From NCBI RefSeq assembly GCF_001905125.1, contig NZ_LWLE01000018.1:1-64000 (forward strand): a DNA stretch of 64,000 nucleotides, read 5' to 3'. The position numbers and the translations under genes were made by a program. The notes beneath the pieces were generated by a model, which saw only the letters and a list, made by a program, of their open reading frames with translations, searched no databases and was not told the origin of the DNA. This document shows, piece after piece, positions 7,524-15,886 of the stretch (its first letter is position 1; each line of letters begins with the position of its first letter). This DNA is from Streptomyces sp. TSRI0281. GTDB taxonomy: Bacteria > Actinomycetota > Actinomycetes > Streptomycetales > Streptomycetaceae.

Positions 7524-9165
7524 CCAACACCTCCAGGGCAGATGCGCCGTCCAGAAAACAGGCGGAATAGGACATGACTTGGCGGGTGGTCTCCGTCACC
7601 GCCACCTCGCTCGGGGAGAGTTCACCGCCTGGACACAGGACATCGGAGAGATCACGGATGGCGGACCACAGCAGGAGGCCGTGGATGACGTCGGCCGGCT
7701 CCGGATGAGCCGGCCGGACATCCCCGGCCAGCAGCTGGTGCACACGGGCCTCCTGAGCAAGGTCCTCGACCGTTCCGGAGCCGAGGAGCCGTACCGCGTG
7801 CGTGGCCGCGTCGGCGAGCGACCAGTTCGCGAAGCGGCGCTGCAGCGTGCTCCAGGCGGGCGTCCGCTCTTCACGGGCGCGGTCGGCCGCGGCCCGGACC
7901 CCGGCCACCCGCGACGCCACGTCCGCGTCGAGACGCTCGCGGAACAACGGGGTGAGCCCTCGGCCCGCGAAGCCCGGCGGGGCCGCCCGGCCGGTTCTTC
8001 CCTTTTCCGGTCCGCCGCCGTCCCTGCCCGTGCTGCCGGCCGGCAGCGCCGCGACGGAGGACGACAGGAGGAACAGGCGCCGGACGGTACGGTCCAGCAG
8101 GCTGGGCCGCTCCTCCCCCAGCCGTCCCTGCACCTCGGCGACCAGCTCGGGCGTCCAGCCGTCGGTACTGACCAGAGCGACGATGCGCGCGTGGTCGTCC
8201 ACCAAGGCCGCGGAGCCCGCCGAGGCCGACCGCAGAAACCATTCCTCCACACTGGACATGATCAGGTTGGCCTCCAGCAGCCGCTGCGGGGCCTTGTGGA
8301 GCAGTTCGCGGTGGGCCAGGAGTATGCCGGCTTCCTGTGTGAAGTAGTAGGCGAGGGACAGCAGGTTCCGCGGATCGAGCGGCAGGCTGTCGGCGACATC
8401 GGCGCCGTACAGCGTGGGGGCGACGGCATAGGTACATCGGACGGCCGCCGCGACGGTGCTCCGGCGCAGGTCGTAGGGGTATGCGTCGCCGTCCTCGAAG
8501 CACCATTCGTCCAGGTGTCCCGCCGGGTCGGCGCCGGCGATGATGCGGCTGTCCACCACCAGGAAGTCGAAACCCTCGATGCCGCCGTCGACCCCGCCCC
8601 CGGCCGGTGTGATGGCCACTTCGGGATGGTGTTCGAGCACGAGCTCCCGTCCGGCCGGTACGTCGACGATGACCCCGAAGTCGACCTCGCGGGAGGGGAA
8701 CGCCGACCAGAGGAAGGACCCGTTGGCAACAACGGAGCGGACGGTCAGGCCGGGGCAGGAGAGCTCCACCACACGCAGCAGTTGAGGCACGACGGCTTCC
8801 GCCCGCGAGAGCCGCTCGTCTATCCAGCCCCGGGCCCCTGGCAGATGCCTCAGCCACCAGTTCCGCTCGCGCCATCCCTTCGGAGGTCCGTTCCCCGCTT
8901 CCCCTCGGGGAGCACGGAATGCGAATTCGGCGTGCCTGGGCGGCAGGAGCCAGCTCAGAGCGGGCTGCACCAGCAGGGCCGTATCCGTCTTGTCCAGCAC
9001 CGTCCACCCTCCCGCAGCAAGTGCCGGGGGGCTGGAGTCCGCTGTCAGCCGCAGTGTGTGACCGGCTATCGCCCGGGACCAGAGGGCACGTGCCGAGCCG
9101 GCGGTGTTCACGCACGGTGGTGAGGGGATCTCGGGTGGGGGGAGCTCAGACATCGTAGACGCCAT
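7501..9165 (-). CDS. Unknown protein with a nucleotidyltransferase-like motif
   Basis: Approximately 554 residues. The segment VVANGSFLWSAFPSREVDFGVIVD fits the pattern G-S-x(n)-D-x-G/D of polymerase-beta-type nucleotidyltransferases, but the second Asp is replaced, so the assignment is weak. The rest is helical with a central HRELL...EANLIMSSVEEWFLRS section resembling aminoglycoside-nucleotidyltransferase-type helical domains. Two starts compete. ATG 9165 has GGGAAGGGA upstream and is used here. ATG 9153 forms ATGTCTGA with the stop of the epimerase gene. Position in the middle of the coupled operon argues for a biosynthetic or self-modifying role. Confidence 0.6.
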   Translation of the reverse strand: MASTMSELPPPEIPSPPCVNTAGSARALWSRAIAGHTLRLTADSSPPALAAGGWTVLDKTDTALLVQPALSWLLPPRHAEFAFRAPRGEAGNGPPKGWRERNWWLRHLPGARGWIDERLSRAEAVVPQLLRVVELSCPGLTVRSVVANGSFLWSAFPSREVDFGVIVDVPAGRELVLEHHPEVAITPAGGGVDGGIEGFDFLVVDSRIIAGADPAGHLDEWCFEDGDAYPYDLRRSTVAAAVRCTYAVAPTLYGADVADSLPLDPRNLLSLAYYFTQEAGILLAHRELLHKAPQRLLEANLIMSSVEEWFLRSASAGSAALVDDHARIVALVSTDGWTPELVAEVQGRLGEERPSLLDRTVRRLFLLSSSVAALPAGSTGRDGGGPEKGRTGRAAPPGFAGRGLTPLFRERLDADVASRVAGVRAAADRAREERTPAWSTLQRRFANWSLADAATHAVRLLGSGTVEDLAQEARVHQLLAGDVRPAHPEPADVIHGLLLWSAIRDLSDVLCPGGELSPSEVAVTETTRQVMSYSACFLDGASALEVLGESAHSN

Positions 9166-10129
9166 GGAGGTCCCTTCCCGAGACGTTCTCGATGACACGT
9201 GCGAGGCCCGTCTCGAAGGGGGTCGGGGAGAACGGACCGACCAGCCCGTGCAGCTTGCTGCTGTCCGCACGCAGGAGCGTCACCTCACTGCGCTGCGGAC
9301 GCATCCTGGCAGGGTCCCGGCGCACTACGAGCTCGGTTCCCAGCAGTTCGCCGATCAGGACAATCGTTTCGTCAATGCTCCTGGCCTGCCCCGTCCCGAT
9401 GTTGACCACCTCGTTCTCGGCCCCTGGACAGCACGCCAGTTCGACCAGAGCCCGTGCCGTGTCCGTGACGTAGTTGAAGTCCCGGCGGGTGGAGGTGTCG
9501 CCCATGTGAAGGACGGGCGAGGAGAGTGCCTGAGAGATGATCGAAGGGATGACGGCCCTGGTGCTCTGCCTCGGCCCGTAGAGGTTGAACGGCCGCACCA
9601 CCGTGACAGGCACGCCGAAACTGCAGGAGAAGCTCTCGCACAGCTTCTCCGCGGCGATCTTGCTCGCCGCGTAGGGCGACTGAGAGACGAGCGGGTGCCG
9701 CTCGTCGATCGGCTCGTACTGCGCCGAACCGTAGACCTCGGAGCTGGAGATGTACACGAAACGGTCCAGGGGCAGGTCCCGGCACGCCGCGAGCAGGTTG
9801 TGCGTTCCGTGGACGTTGGTGGTGAGGTGGGCCTCCGGTTGCTCATAGCTGTGCGGTACGGAGATCAGTGAGGCGAGGTGAAAGACGATCTCGGCGCCTT
9901 TCACCAGGGCCGTCGCGCACTCCCGGTCGCGTACGTCCCCGTAGACCAGCTCCAGGTCCGGGTTGTCGATATGCGCGAGCCAGCCGGGGTTCTTGCCGGA
10001 GGTGTAGCGGACCAGGGCCCTGACCCGGGCTCCCCGCTGGAGCAATGCCTCGACCACATGGCTTCCCAGGAAGCCGCCCGCGCCCGTGACGACGACAGGT
10101 CTGCCGGCGAGCGGCGTTGGTGACGTCAT
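9146..10129 (-). CDS. NAD-dependent sugar epimerase/dehydratase
   Basis: 327-residue extended SDR. The Rossmann motif VVVTGAGGFLGSHVVEALL is at residues 12-30. The catalytic Ser region is FVYISSSEVYG and the Tyr/Lys pair is in SPYAASKIAAEK (YxxxK). RRDFNYVTDTARAL is the nucleotide-sugar binding segment found in GDP/UDP/dTDP-sugar 4,6-dehydratases and 4-epimerases. Reaction: oxidation at C4 of an NDP-sugar followed by dehydration or inversion. ATG 10129 overlaps the Rieske stop codon (ATGA) with GGGGGAG upstream. With the nucleotidyltransferase gene at 14160-14918 it forms a complete 'activate then modify a sugar' pair. Confidence 0.9.
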   Translation of the reverse strand: MTSPTPLAGRPVVVTGAGGFLGSHVVEALLQRGARVRALVRYTSGKNPGWLAHIDNPDLELVYGDVRDRECATALVKGAEIVFHLASLISVPHSYEQPEAHLTTNVHGTHNLLAACRDLPLDRFVYISSSEVYGSAQYEPIDERHPLVSQSPYAASKIAAEKLCESFSCSFGVPVTVVRPFNLYGPRQSTRAVIPSIISQALSSPVLHMGDTSTRRDFNYVTDTARALVELACCPGAENEVVNIGTGQARSIDETIVLIGELLGTELVVRRDPARMRPQRSEVTLLRADSSKLHGLVGPFSPTPFETGLARVIENVSGRDLHGVYDV

Positions 10130-10467
10130 GACCTCTCCCCCTGCTGTTCGATGAGTTCCAGCCCATCCCGCTCGATGAGCAGGTCGTCCTGCTCGAAGGA
10201 GGCGGCGATCACGGGCAGTGCGTGTCCGGTGGGCCCATGCATCTTCCGGCCGTCCACGCAGTGGAAGACGGAACGGTGCCACGAGCAGACCAGGGTGCGG
10301 CCGATGACATAGGCGTCGTCGAGTGGCGCGCCCCTGTGGGGGCAGAGTCTCCGGTGCACCATGGGTTCACCGGCCACCAGACGTGCTACGTAGGGACCGT
10401 CGTCCGACGCCAGGAGCAGCAGGCCCCCCTCGGCCAGTCGGCGGCGTACGTCCTTCAACCGCGTCAT
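10126..10467 (-). CDS. Stand-alone Rieske [2Fe-2S] protein
   Basis: 113 residues, a single Rieske domain. Cys42 and His44 are in LCPHRGAPLDD and Cys61 and His64 in CSWHRSVF, so all four cluster ligands are present. No oxygenase catalytic domain or membrane anchor is present. Such small proteins pass electrons to a non-heme oxygenase or act inside NirD-like and ferredoxin-like systems. No partner oxygenase or reductase is obvious in the operon, so the partner is either unrecognised here or encoded elsewhere. Its start ATG 10467 overlaps the stop of the upstream gene (ATGA). Confidence 0.9.
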   Translation of the reverse strand: MTRLKDVRRRLAEGGLLLLASDDGPYVARLVAGEPMVHRRLCPHRGAPLDDAYVIGRTLVCSWHRSVFHCVDGRKMHGPTGHALPVIAASFEQDDLLIERDGLELIEQQGERS

Positions 10468-11513
10468 GCCTGCTCCTTCGAGGGCGGGGCGATGGGGGCC
10501 TCGGTGAACCACTGCGCATGGGACGCCCAGCGCAGCGCCGGCTGCCGCCGGGCCCTGGCGAAGAAGTCGACGGCGATGGCAGCCATGGCTGCGGGCGGCA
10601 GGGCGCTGGGCGCCGGTACCGCGTCCTCGCCGTACATCAGAAGCATGGGCGTGGCCGTCGCCGGCGATTCACAGAACCAGGTTCCGCTGTCCCCGCCCTC
10701 GTTGAGCTCATCGGCGAGGATGTCGCCCCGGACGCGCGGGCCCGGCGTCCTGGTCTGGAGGTCGACGAAGGACTCGTACCGGAAGCGGAGGCTGTGGCGT
10801 CCGTCCGGCCGTGTACGAAGTACGTGGAAGCAATCGGTGCGGGAGTTCACCACGTAGTCGTGGAGCGGCACTTCGGTGTCGTGGAGGACCGCGAGGTCGA
10901 GCTCGGGGAACTCCTCCATGGCATCGGGGCGGGAGTCCAGATACGCCCTGGAGCGATTGATGTCAGCCCATTCCTCGCCCCAGCTCTCCGCCCAGCCTCC
11001 CGGGTCTGCGAGGCACTCCTCGACCAGACCGAGCATCCCCTCGAAGAGCAGCGCGGTCGCTCTCTCCACGGAGTGCGCCGCGGGGCCTGACAGGATCTCG
11101 CGCTGCACCGACTTCTCGGCGGCGAGCAGGGCCAGACACGACTGCACGGCGGAATCCCGCGTGTCGACGTCGAAGTCGCCGCATATCGCGGTGTGTTCCA
11201 GCACGGAACGGTGCCGCAGGGCCTTCTCGGGCTCGACCAGGCACCACAGGCTGAGAATCCCGTCGATGTCGTAGTGGTCGCAGGTGACCGCACGCGCCGA
11301 ACCGATGAGTGCGTCCCTGCGGGCGTCCTCCGTCGTGAGCAGCGCCAGAGCGGCTTGCGTGCTGACGTCACCCTTCAGATCCGGAGGCGTTCGATTGCCT
11401 GGCCAATGACTCAGCTCCAACACCGTGTCGTGAGTCCGCAGTCCATCCACGAATACGTTGGACACGCCGTCGAGCGCCTGACCGAAAGGGATATAAGGAA
11501 GAGACCGCATCAA
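10464..11513 (-). CDS. DUF6687-like conserved protein
   Basis: 349 residues. The N-terminal part has VFVDG, TVLELSHWPGN and DHYDIDG (residues 79-85), which match what I remember of the actinobacterial DUF6687 family. The DHxDxDG string recalls the DHH phosphoesterase metal-binding motif, which would predict a metal-dependent phosphoesterase-like active site; this is inference. The function is not known. ATGA overlap with the Rieske gene downstream suggests that the two proteins are made together. It may be a missing biosynthetic enzyme of this pathway. Confidence 0.65.
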   Translation of the reverse strand: MMRSLPYIPFGQALDGVSNVFVDGLRTHDTVLELSHWPGNRTPPDLKGDVSTQAALALLTTEDARRDALIGSARAVTCDHYDIDGILSLWCLVEPEKALRHRSVLEHTAICGDFDVDTRDSAVQSCLALLAAEKSVQREILSGPAAHSVERATALLFEGMLGLVEECLADPGGWAESWGEEWADINRSRAYLDSRPDAMEEFPELDLAVLHDTEVPLHDYVVNSRTDCFHVLRTRPDGRHSLRFRYESFVDLQTRTPGPRVRGDILADELNEGGDSGTWFCESPATATPMLLMYGEDAVPAPSALPPAAMAAIAVDFFARARRQPALRWASHAQWFTEAPIAPPSKEQA

Positions 11514-11531
11514 TGCCCTCTTTCGCAGTTC

Positions 11532-12359
11532 TCACAACTGAGCACCCGCCGCGCTGCCCGACTCGTAGCGACGCAAGCCGCGGTAGAAGATAGCCCTGGA
11601 GATCACCAGAGCACCTAGCGAAACCGCTATGGCGACAGCGGCGTAGGTTGCACTGAAGTCGCCTATCAGATGCACGGGGGCGAGATTGATGTAGGCCGCT
11701 GGAATAATCGTGAAGAGAACTCCCCGCCAAACCCCCTGGAATATGGTGCCGGGATACGTGGAGCATTGGAGGAGCGCCCCGACCAAGTACCCGCCGAAGC
11801 TGTCCATGCCCTTGAGCCAAAAGCTCAGCGACCCGACTATCAGCACGAAGGAGGCGACGATGGCAGCGGTTATTCCGGCAGCCAGAAGCAATTGCGCAAA
11901 CCCTAGCAGGGTTGCATTACCGAATACCAGGTAGGCGAAGAAACCGAACCCTATGTCCGCAAGATAGGAAGTCCCTGTGACACTTGTCAACAACGGGAGC
12001 AGGGGCGGGCAGGGCAGCAGCAGGAAGACATCGATCTTCCCCTGATAGACCAGCGAAGGAAGGCTGTGGATGTTCCCGAACAAAAGGAAGACCGAGCCGA
12101 ATCCGATGGTGGTGCATGCCCAGAGTTCCACCATGTCCTGCGTCTGGAAGCCTGACACGGGTGAAATACGGGAAAGGAAGACGCTCCAGAAAGCCAGGAA
12201 CATCGAGTTGCTTGCCACCGCAGTCATCATGCTGACCAGCAAGGGGCCGGGGGACTGCATGTCCCGCGCGATGCTGGACCGCACGAACGCTCGCAGCACG
12301 GCCCAATGGCGACGACCGTCCGAGATGAGGTCCCGCCTTACAGATCCGTCGGGAGACAC
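11532..12359 (-). CDS. ABC-2 type exporter permease (second subunit)
   Basis: 275-residue integral membrane protein with about six hydrophobic segments, for example LLVSMMTAVASNSMFLAFW, GFGFFAYLVFG, AGITAAIVASFVLIVGSL and a C-terminal VAIAVSLGALVISRAIFY. It belongs to the ABC-2 permeases that pair with a second permease and an ATPase (COG3694-like). It starts at GTG 12359 with GGGGGAG six bases upstream, two bases after the stop of the other permease gene. With the two genes upstream it forms a heterodimeric exporter, likely secreting the operon's product. Confidence 0.85.
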   Translation of the reverse strand: MSPDGSVRRDLISDGRRHWAVLRAFVRSSIARDMQSPGPLLVSMMTAVASNSMFLAFWSVFLSRISPVSGFQTQDMVELWACTTIGFGSVFLLFGNIHSLPSLVYQGKIDVFLLLPCPPLLPLLTSVTGTSYLADIGFGFFAYLVFGNATLLGFAQLLLAAGITAAIVASFVLIVGSLSFWLKGMDSFGGYLVGALLQCSTYPGTIFQGVWRGVLFTIIPAAYINLAPVHLIGDFSATYAAVAIAVSLGALVISRAIFYRGLRRYESGSAAGAQL

Positions 12360-12361
12360 TT

Positions 12362-13189
12362 TCAGCTCCCCCCCAATTTTCCGCCGGACAGCGACATACG
12401 CAGGGAAACGCCCGCCAGGACGGCCAGCACGAAGATCCAGCCGGCCTGCGCCGACACGATGCTGAGCAGTTCACCGTTTTCCACCCCGAACACCAGTCGC
12501 GCCGGGTCGTAGAGGGACAGCCGGAACGGCAGCCACTCGGCGACGCGCTGGATCTGGTCCGGATAGAAGTCCAGCGGCAGAAGACCGCCCCCCAGAAGCA
12601 GGGTCAGCCGGTGCCAGGCCATGTCGAGCGGCCCGGAGGTGCCCAGGACGAGGCTGAGGCACCCGATGTTCAGGGCGACCCAGAAACCGATGAGCAGACT
12701 CAGCCCCATGACCACCACGAGGCCGGACACCGTGCGCCAGGACAGGTCGGGGAGGCCGGCACCCGCCGAGGCGGCCAGTGCCATCGCCGCTCCGGTGACC
12801 ACAAGAGTCACCACGGCCTCGCCGAGATAGGAGGCCAGGCGGGAGAAGACGAAGGGCATGGGCTGCAGGAGCCGGTACCCGACGGTGCCGTCCTTCAGCT
12901 CTTCGCTGATCTTGCCCGCCAGACGCAGGCTGGGACCCAGCAACGCCTGGGCGATGACCAGATACCACACGAGCGAGATGAAGTCGTACTTTCCGTTGCC
13001 GCGGAATGTGCTGTCGGGCAGGACCACCGACCACAGCGTGATGAGGATTCCCATGCTGAGCGCCACGAACACCGCGTTCAGCAGCAGACTGCGCGGATGG
13101 CGCAGGGACGACGCCGCACCCACGCGGAAGAGGGCGCCGCCGGCCGCCGCGTGCCGTCCCAGGGTGGCGAGCCGCAGACGTTCGGTCAT
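12362..13189 (-). CDS. ABC-2 type exporter permease (first subunit)
   Basis: 275-residue membrane protein, about six TM segments (LLLNAVFVALSMGILITLW, ISLVWYLVIAQALLGPSL, VTLVVTGAAMALAASA and others). It matches the COG4587-type partner of COG3694 permeases. Its ATG at 13189 overlaps the ATPase stop codon (ATGA), so ATPase, permease and permease are translated as a unit. Transport direction is inferred to be export, because no substrate-binding protein is encoded nearby and ABC-2 permeases export drugs, lipids or polysaccharides. Confidence 0.86.
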   Translation of the reverse strand: MTERLRLATLGRHAAAGGALFRVGAASSLRHPRSLLLNAVFVALSMGILITLWSVVLPDSTFRGNGKYDFISLVWYLVIAQALLGPSLRLAGKISEELKDGTVGYRLLQPMPFVFSRLASYLGEAVVTLVVTGAAMALAASAGAGLPDLSWRTVSGLVVVMGLSLLIGFWVALNIGCLSLVLGTSGPLDMAWHRLTLLLGGGLLPLDFYPDQIQRVAEWLPFRLSLYDPARLVFGVENGELLSIVSAQAGWIFVLAVLAGVSLRMSLSGGKLGGS

Positions 13190-14172
13190 GACCGCCCTTC
13201 AGTGGTCGGGTGCCCGGCGGCGCTGTGCCTCCGGTAGAACCCGGCGATCACTTCCTCCAGCGGAGGCTCAGTGATCTTCAGGTCCGCAACCGCGTTGACC
13301 TGCAGCAGTTCTGCCACGACCTCGTGCACCGGTGTGAGGGACACATTGACGCCCAGGCACACCTTGCGGTCCTCACGGAGCACCTCCGTGACGCCCGGAA
13401 GACGGACCGGCCGATAGGGGCTGACCAACTGGAGGTGGATCTGCCGTTCCTCGACGGATCCCGACGTCAGCTCGTTGAGCGAACCGCCGAAGATGCTCCG
13501 GCCGTTGTCGAGGATGAGCACCCGCTGAGCCAGCTGCTCGATATCGGCGAGATCATGACTGGCCAGCAGAATCGCCGTGTTCTGGGTACTTCCCAGACGG
13601 CCCAGGTGGTCGCGGAGTTCCTGTTTGGCCAATATGTCCAGACCGACCGTCGGCTCGTCGAGGAGGAGCAGGCCCGGGGAGTGGATCAGGGCAGCCATGA
13701 TCTCGCAGCGCATGCGCTGCCCCAGCGACAGCGAACGGCCGGGCTGGGCAATGAAGTCCGCTGCGGAGAAGAGCTCCGTGAGTTCCCCCACCCGGCGTTC
13801 GACATCACGCCGGTCCATTTCATACATGCGGCCGATGAGACGCAGACTCTCCAGCGCCGAGAGGTGATACCACAGGCGGGAACGGTGGCCGAGCATCACA
13901 CCGATGTGCCGGCTCAAGGACCGGCGTTGTTTCCACGGGTCGAACCCGCATACACGTATCCGGCCCTCGGTCGGAGGCAGCAGCCCGGTCAGCAGCTTCA
14001 CCAGTGTGGACTTACCGGCACCGTTCGGGCCGATCACTCCGAGCGTCTCAGTGCCCAGCGTGACGCTGAAGTCCTTCAGGGCACGGATCTCGCGCTGTTT
14101 ACCACCTCTCCACCGCGAACCCTCCCGCACCACATAGACCTTGCTCACCTCTGCGACATCTATGACCTGCAT
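13186..14172 (-). CDS. ABC exporter ATPase
   Basis: 328-residue ATP-binding subunit. Walker A GPNGAGKST is at 48-56, the signature is SLSLGQRMRCE, Walker B is LLLLDEPTVGLD and the switch His is in ASHD. About 80 residues follow the core as a regulatory tail, as in COG4586 (DrrA-like) proteins. ATG 14172 lies 13 bases inside the upstream nucleotidyltransferase gene. It drives the two ABC-2 permeases encoded directly downstream and may also give self-resistance by exporting the product. Confidence 0.92.
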   Translation of the reverse strand: MQVIDVAEVSKVYVVREGSRWRGGKQREIRALKDFSVTLGTETLGVIGPNGAGKSTLVKLLTGLLPPTEGRIRVCGFDPWKQRRSLSRHIGVMLGHRSRLWYHLSALESLRLIGRMYEMDRRDVERRVGELTELFSAADFIAQPGRSLSLGQRMRCEIMAALIHSPGLLLLDEPTVGLDILAKQELRDHLGRLGSTQNTAILLASHDLADIEQLAQRVLILDNGRSIFGGSLNELTSGSVEERQIHLQLVSPYRPVRLPGVTEVLREDRKVCLGVNVSLTPVHEVVAELLQVNAVADLKITEPPLEEVIAGFYRRHSAAGHPTTEGRS

Positions 14173-14918
14173 GCCAGCCCCGTTTCACTGTCCGGCGCCG
14201 ACATGCGTGCGGCCAGCGTCTGCGCCTCCATGAAGCGATCGGGTTCACCGATGTCACAGCACACGGACCCGGTCGGCAGGAGGTACTGGCGAACGCGCAG
14301 CCCCTGGCCTATCGCCCGCTCGATGAGGTTCGGCATGTCGTCCGCTCCCTGGCTCCGTATGCACATGCGTGCACTCGGAGCCAGGAGGTAAATGCCGACC
14401 GCGACAACCTTTCGGTCCACCGGCTTTTCTTCCAGGCCCCACAACACATCGTCGTCGTCGGCGTGCAGGACCGCGAAGGGAGAGCTCGTCTCGGTCACGG
14501 CTCCGGCCACCGTGACGTCCGCCTCACCGCGGAGATGTTCGCCGACGATCTCGCCGAGGTCGACATCGGTGAGGAGATCACCGTTGAGCACGAGGAGGTG
14601 CGCCCGGTCCTCGTCCAGCTCCCGCAAAGGAGCCGCGGTACCCAGTCCGCCGGTATCCCGCCGTGGCGTGATGACGAGCGAGGGCCACTGCCCGGCATGG
14701 CTCGCCACGTACGCCTCGACCAGGCCCGCGTGGTTTCCGAGCAGAAGGCTGACGCGGGTGAGGCCTGCCTTCTCGATCGAGTCGAGGACATAGTCCAGGA
14801 GTGCACGACTGCCCACGGGCGCAAGGACTTTGGGCAGTACGCTGGTGACAGGCATCAGCCGCGTGCCGAGTCCTCCCGCCATGATGGCGACGTGTACGTG
14901 CTGATCGTCTGTTCTCAT
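14160..14918 (-). CDS. Sugar-1-phosphate nucleotidyltransferase
   Basis: 252 residues. The NTP-binding signature MAGGLGTRLMPVTSVLPK is at 13-30 (G-G-x-G-T-R-L...P-K). The metal/substrate motif is LVLNGDLLTDVD and the second conserved Lys is in GLEEKPVD. Reaction: hexose-1-phosphate + NTP gives NDP-hexose + PPi. The length is shorter than RmlA (about 290) and typical of the mannose-1-phosphate guanylyltransferase-like subgroup without a C-terminal beta-helix. It supplies the activated sugar for the epimerase/dehydratase and the GT-like protein of the operon. The nucleotide base and the sugar cannot be decided from sequence. Confidence 0.88.
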   Translation of the reverse strand: MRTDDQHVHVAIMAGGLGTRLMPVTSVLPKVLAPVGSRALLDYVLDSIEKAGLTRVSLLLGNHAGLVEAYVASHAGQWPSLVITPRRDTGGLGTAAPLRELDEDRAHLLVLNGDLLTDVDLGEIVGEHLRGEADVTVAGAVTETSSPFAVLHADDDDVLWGLEEKPVDRKVVAVGIYLLAPSARMCIRSQGADDMPNLIERAIGQGLRVRQYLLPTGSVCCDIGEPDRFMEAQTLAARMSAPDSETGLACRS

Positions 14919-14970
14919 CTCTCACTGCCTCGTTGGACGTGGTGAATACCAAGGGCTCCGGCCGGCACCC

Positions 14971-15831
14971 TCAGGACCGGCGTGTGCGTACACGGACTTC
15001 GTAGTCGGCGTCGAGCTGGCCGCAACCGGCTCCTTCCTTCGATCCGAGCTGAACGGAGTAGTCCGTGTGCAGCCCCGCCCTGAGCAGGCGTCTGGCGAAC
15101 CCCAGAACAGCGCGCGAGGTCGGGCTCTTCAGGAGCAGCCGGGGATCCGGATTGGCCGGGACGAGCTGAACCTGGAACCACTCCGGGTCGATCAGATCGA
15201 CCAGCTGCTGTGCGTGGTCCGCCGTGTCATTCACGCTCTGGATGAGGATGTAATTCAGGTTGACCCGGCGACCGGAAGCCTTTGCGAACTCCCGTGCCGC
15301 TACCAGCACATCCGTCAGCGGGTACTTCCGGTTGATGGCCATGATGCTCGTGCGCAGCGGGTCGGTGGGCGCATGGAGCGAAATCTGCAGCTTAATATCA
15401 GGCGCTTCTCGAATCAAACGCTCGATACCGGGAACGATGCCCACCGAGGAGAGCGCGAAATCCATCTCGGGGTAGCGTCCGGTGAGCAGCTCCTTGGACT
15501 GCAGCACCGCATCAAGGTTCATCAGGGGCTCGCCCATCCCCATGTAGGCGACTTCATGTGCACGCGTCGGCGTGAATTCTTCACTCGCATACACCGCATC
15601 GACCTGCCCAGCGATCTCCTCACCGGTCAGGTTTCGCCTGAAATCAAGGAGACCGGTGACGCAGAAGGTACAGCTCAGGGTGCATCCGACCTGGGAGCTT
15701 ATACACATGGCATCTTTGTCCCGGCCGTCGTTCATGCGGAAGAATACGGATTCCACCCTGCTGGCATCCGAGGTCTCCAGCAGGTACTTCACGGCGCCGT
15801 CTCCGCAATCCAGCCGTTCGATGATCTTCAT
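14971..15831 (-). CDS. Short RlmN/Cfr-like class A radical SAM methyltransferase
   Basis: 286 residues. It carries every catalytic element of RlmN/Cfr: AMCISSQVGC with Cys43 (counterpart of RlmN Cys118), CX3CX2C at Cys50/54/57, GMGEPLMN, the SAM segment ALSSVGIVPGI, SLHAPTD, and the methyl-carrier Cys270 in GAGCGQL. The N-terminal accessory domain that contacts rRNA in RlmN and Cfr is absent, because the cluster motif begins about 75 residues earlier than in E. coli RlmN. The start is ATG 15831 with GGAGG six bases upstream. Two readings are possible: a self-resistance rRNA methylase or a small-molecule C-methylase of this pathway. The truncation favours the second, but this is inference. Confidence 0.85.
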   Translation of the reverse strand: MKIIERLDCGDGAVKYLLETSDASRVESVFFRMNDGRDKDAMCISSQVGCTLSCTFCVTGLLDFRRNLTGEEIAGQVDAVYASEEFTPTRAHEVAYMGMGEPLMNLDAVLQSKELLTGRYPEMDFALSSVGIVPGIERLIREAPDIKLQISLHAPTDPLRTSIMAINRKYPLTDVLVAAREFAKASGRRVNLNYILIQSVNDTADHAQQLVDLIDPEWFQVQLVPANPDPRLLLKSPTSRAVLGFARRLLRAGLHTDYSVQLGSKEGAGCGQLDADYEVRVRTRRS

Positions 15832-15886
15832 ATTTGCCTCCGCGGCTCTGCTCGAAGTGACTGGCGTGCTGAAGGATGTCCCGCCC

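Noticed and set aside
14971..15831. Housekeeping rlmN
   Set aside because: The N-terminal accessory domain is missing and the gene is inside a biosynthetic operon, so the name was not used.
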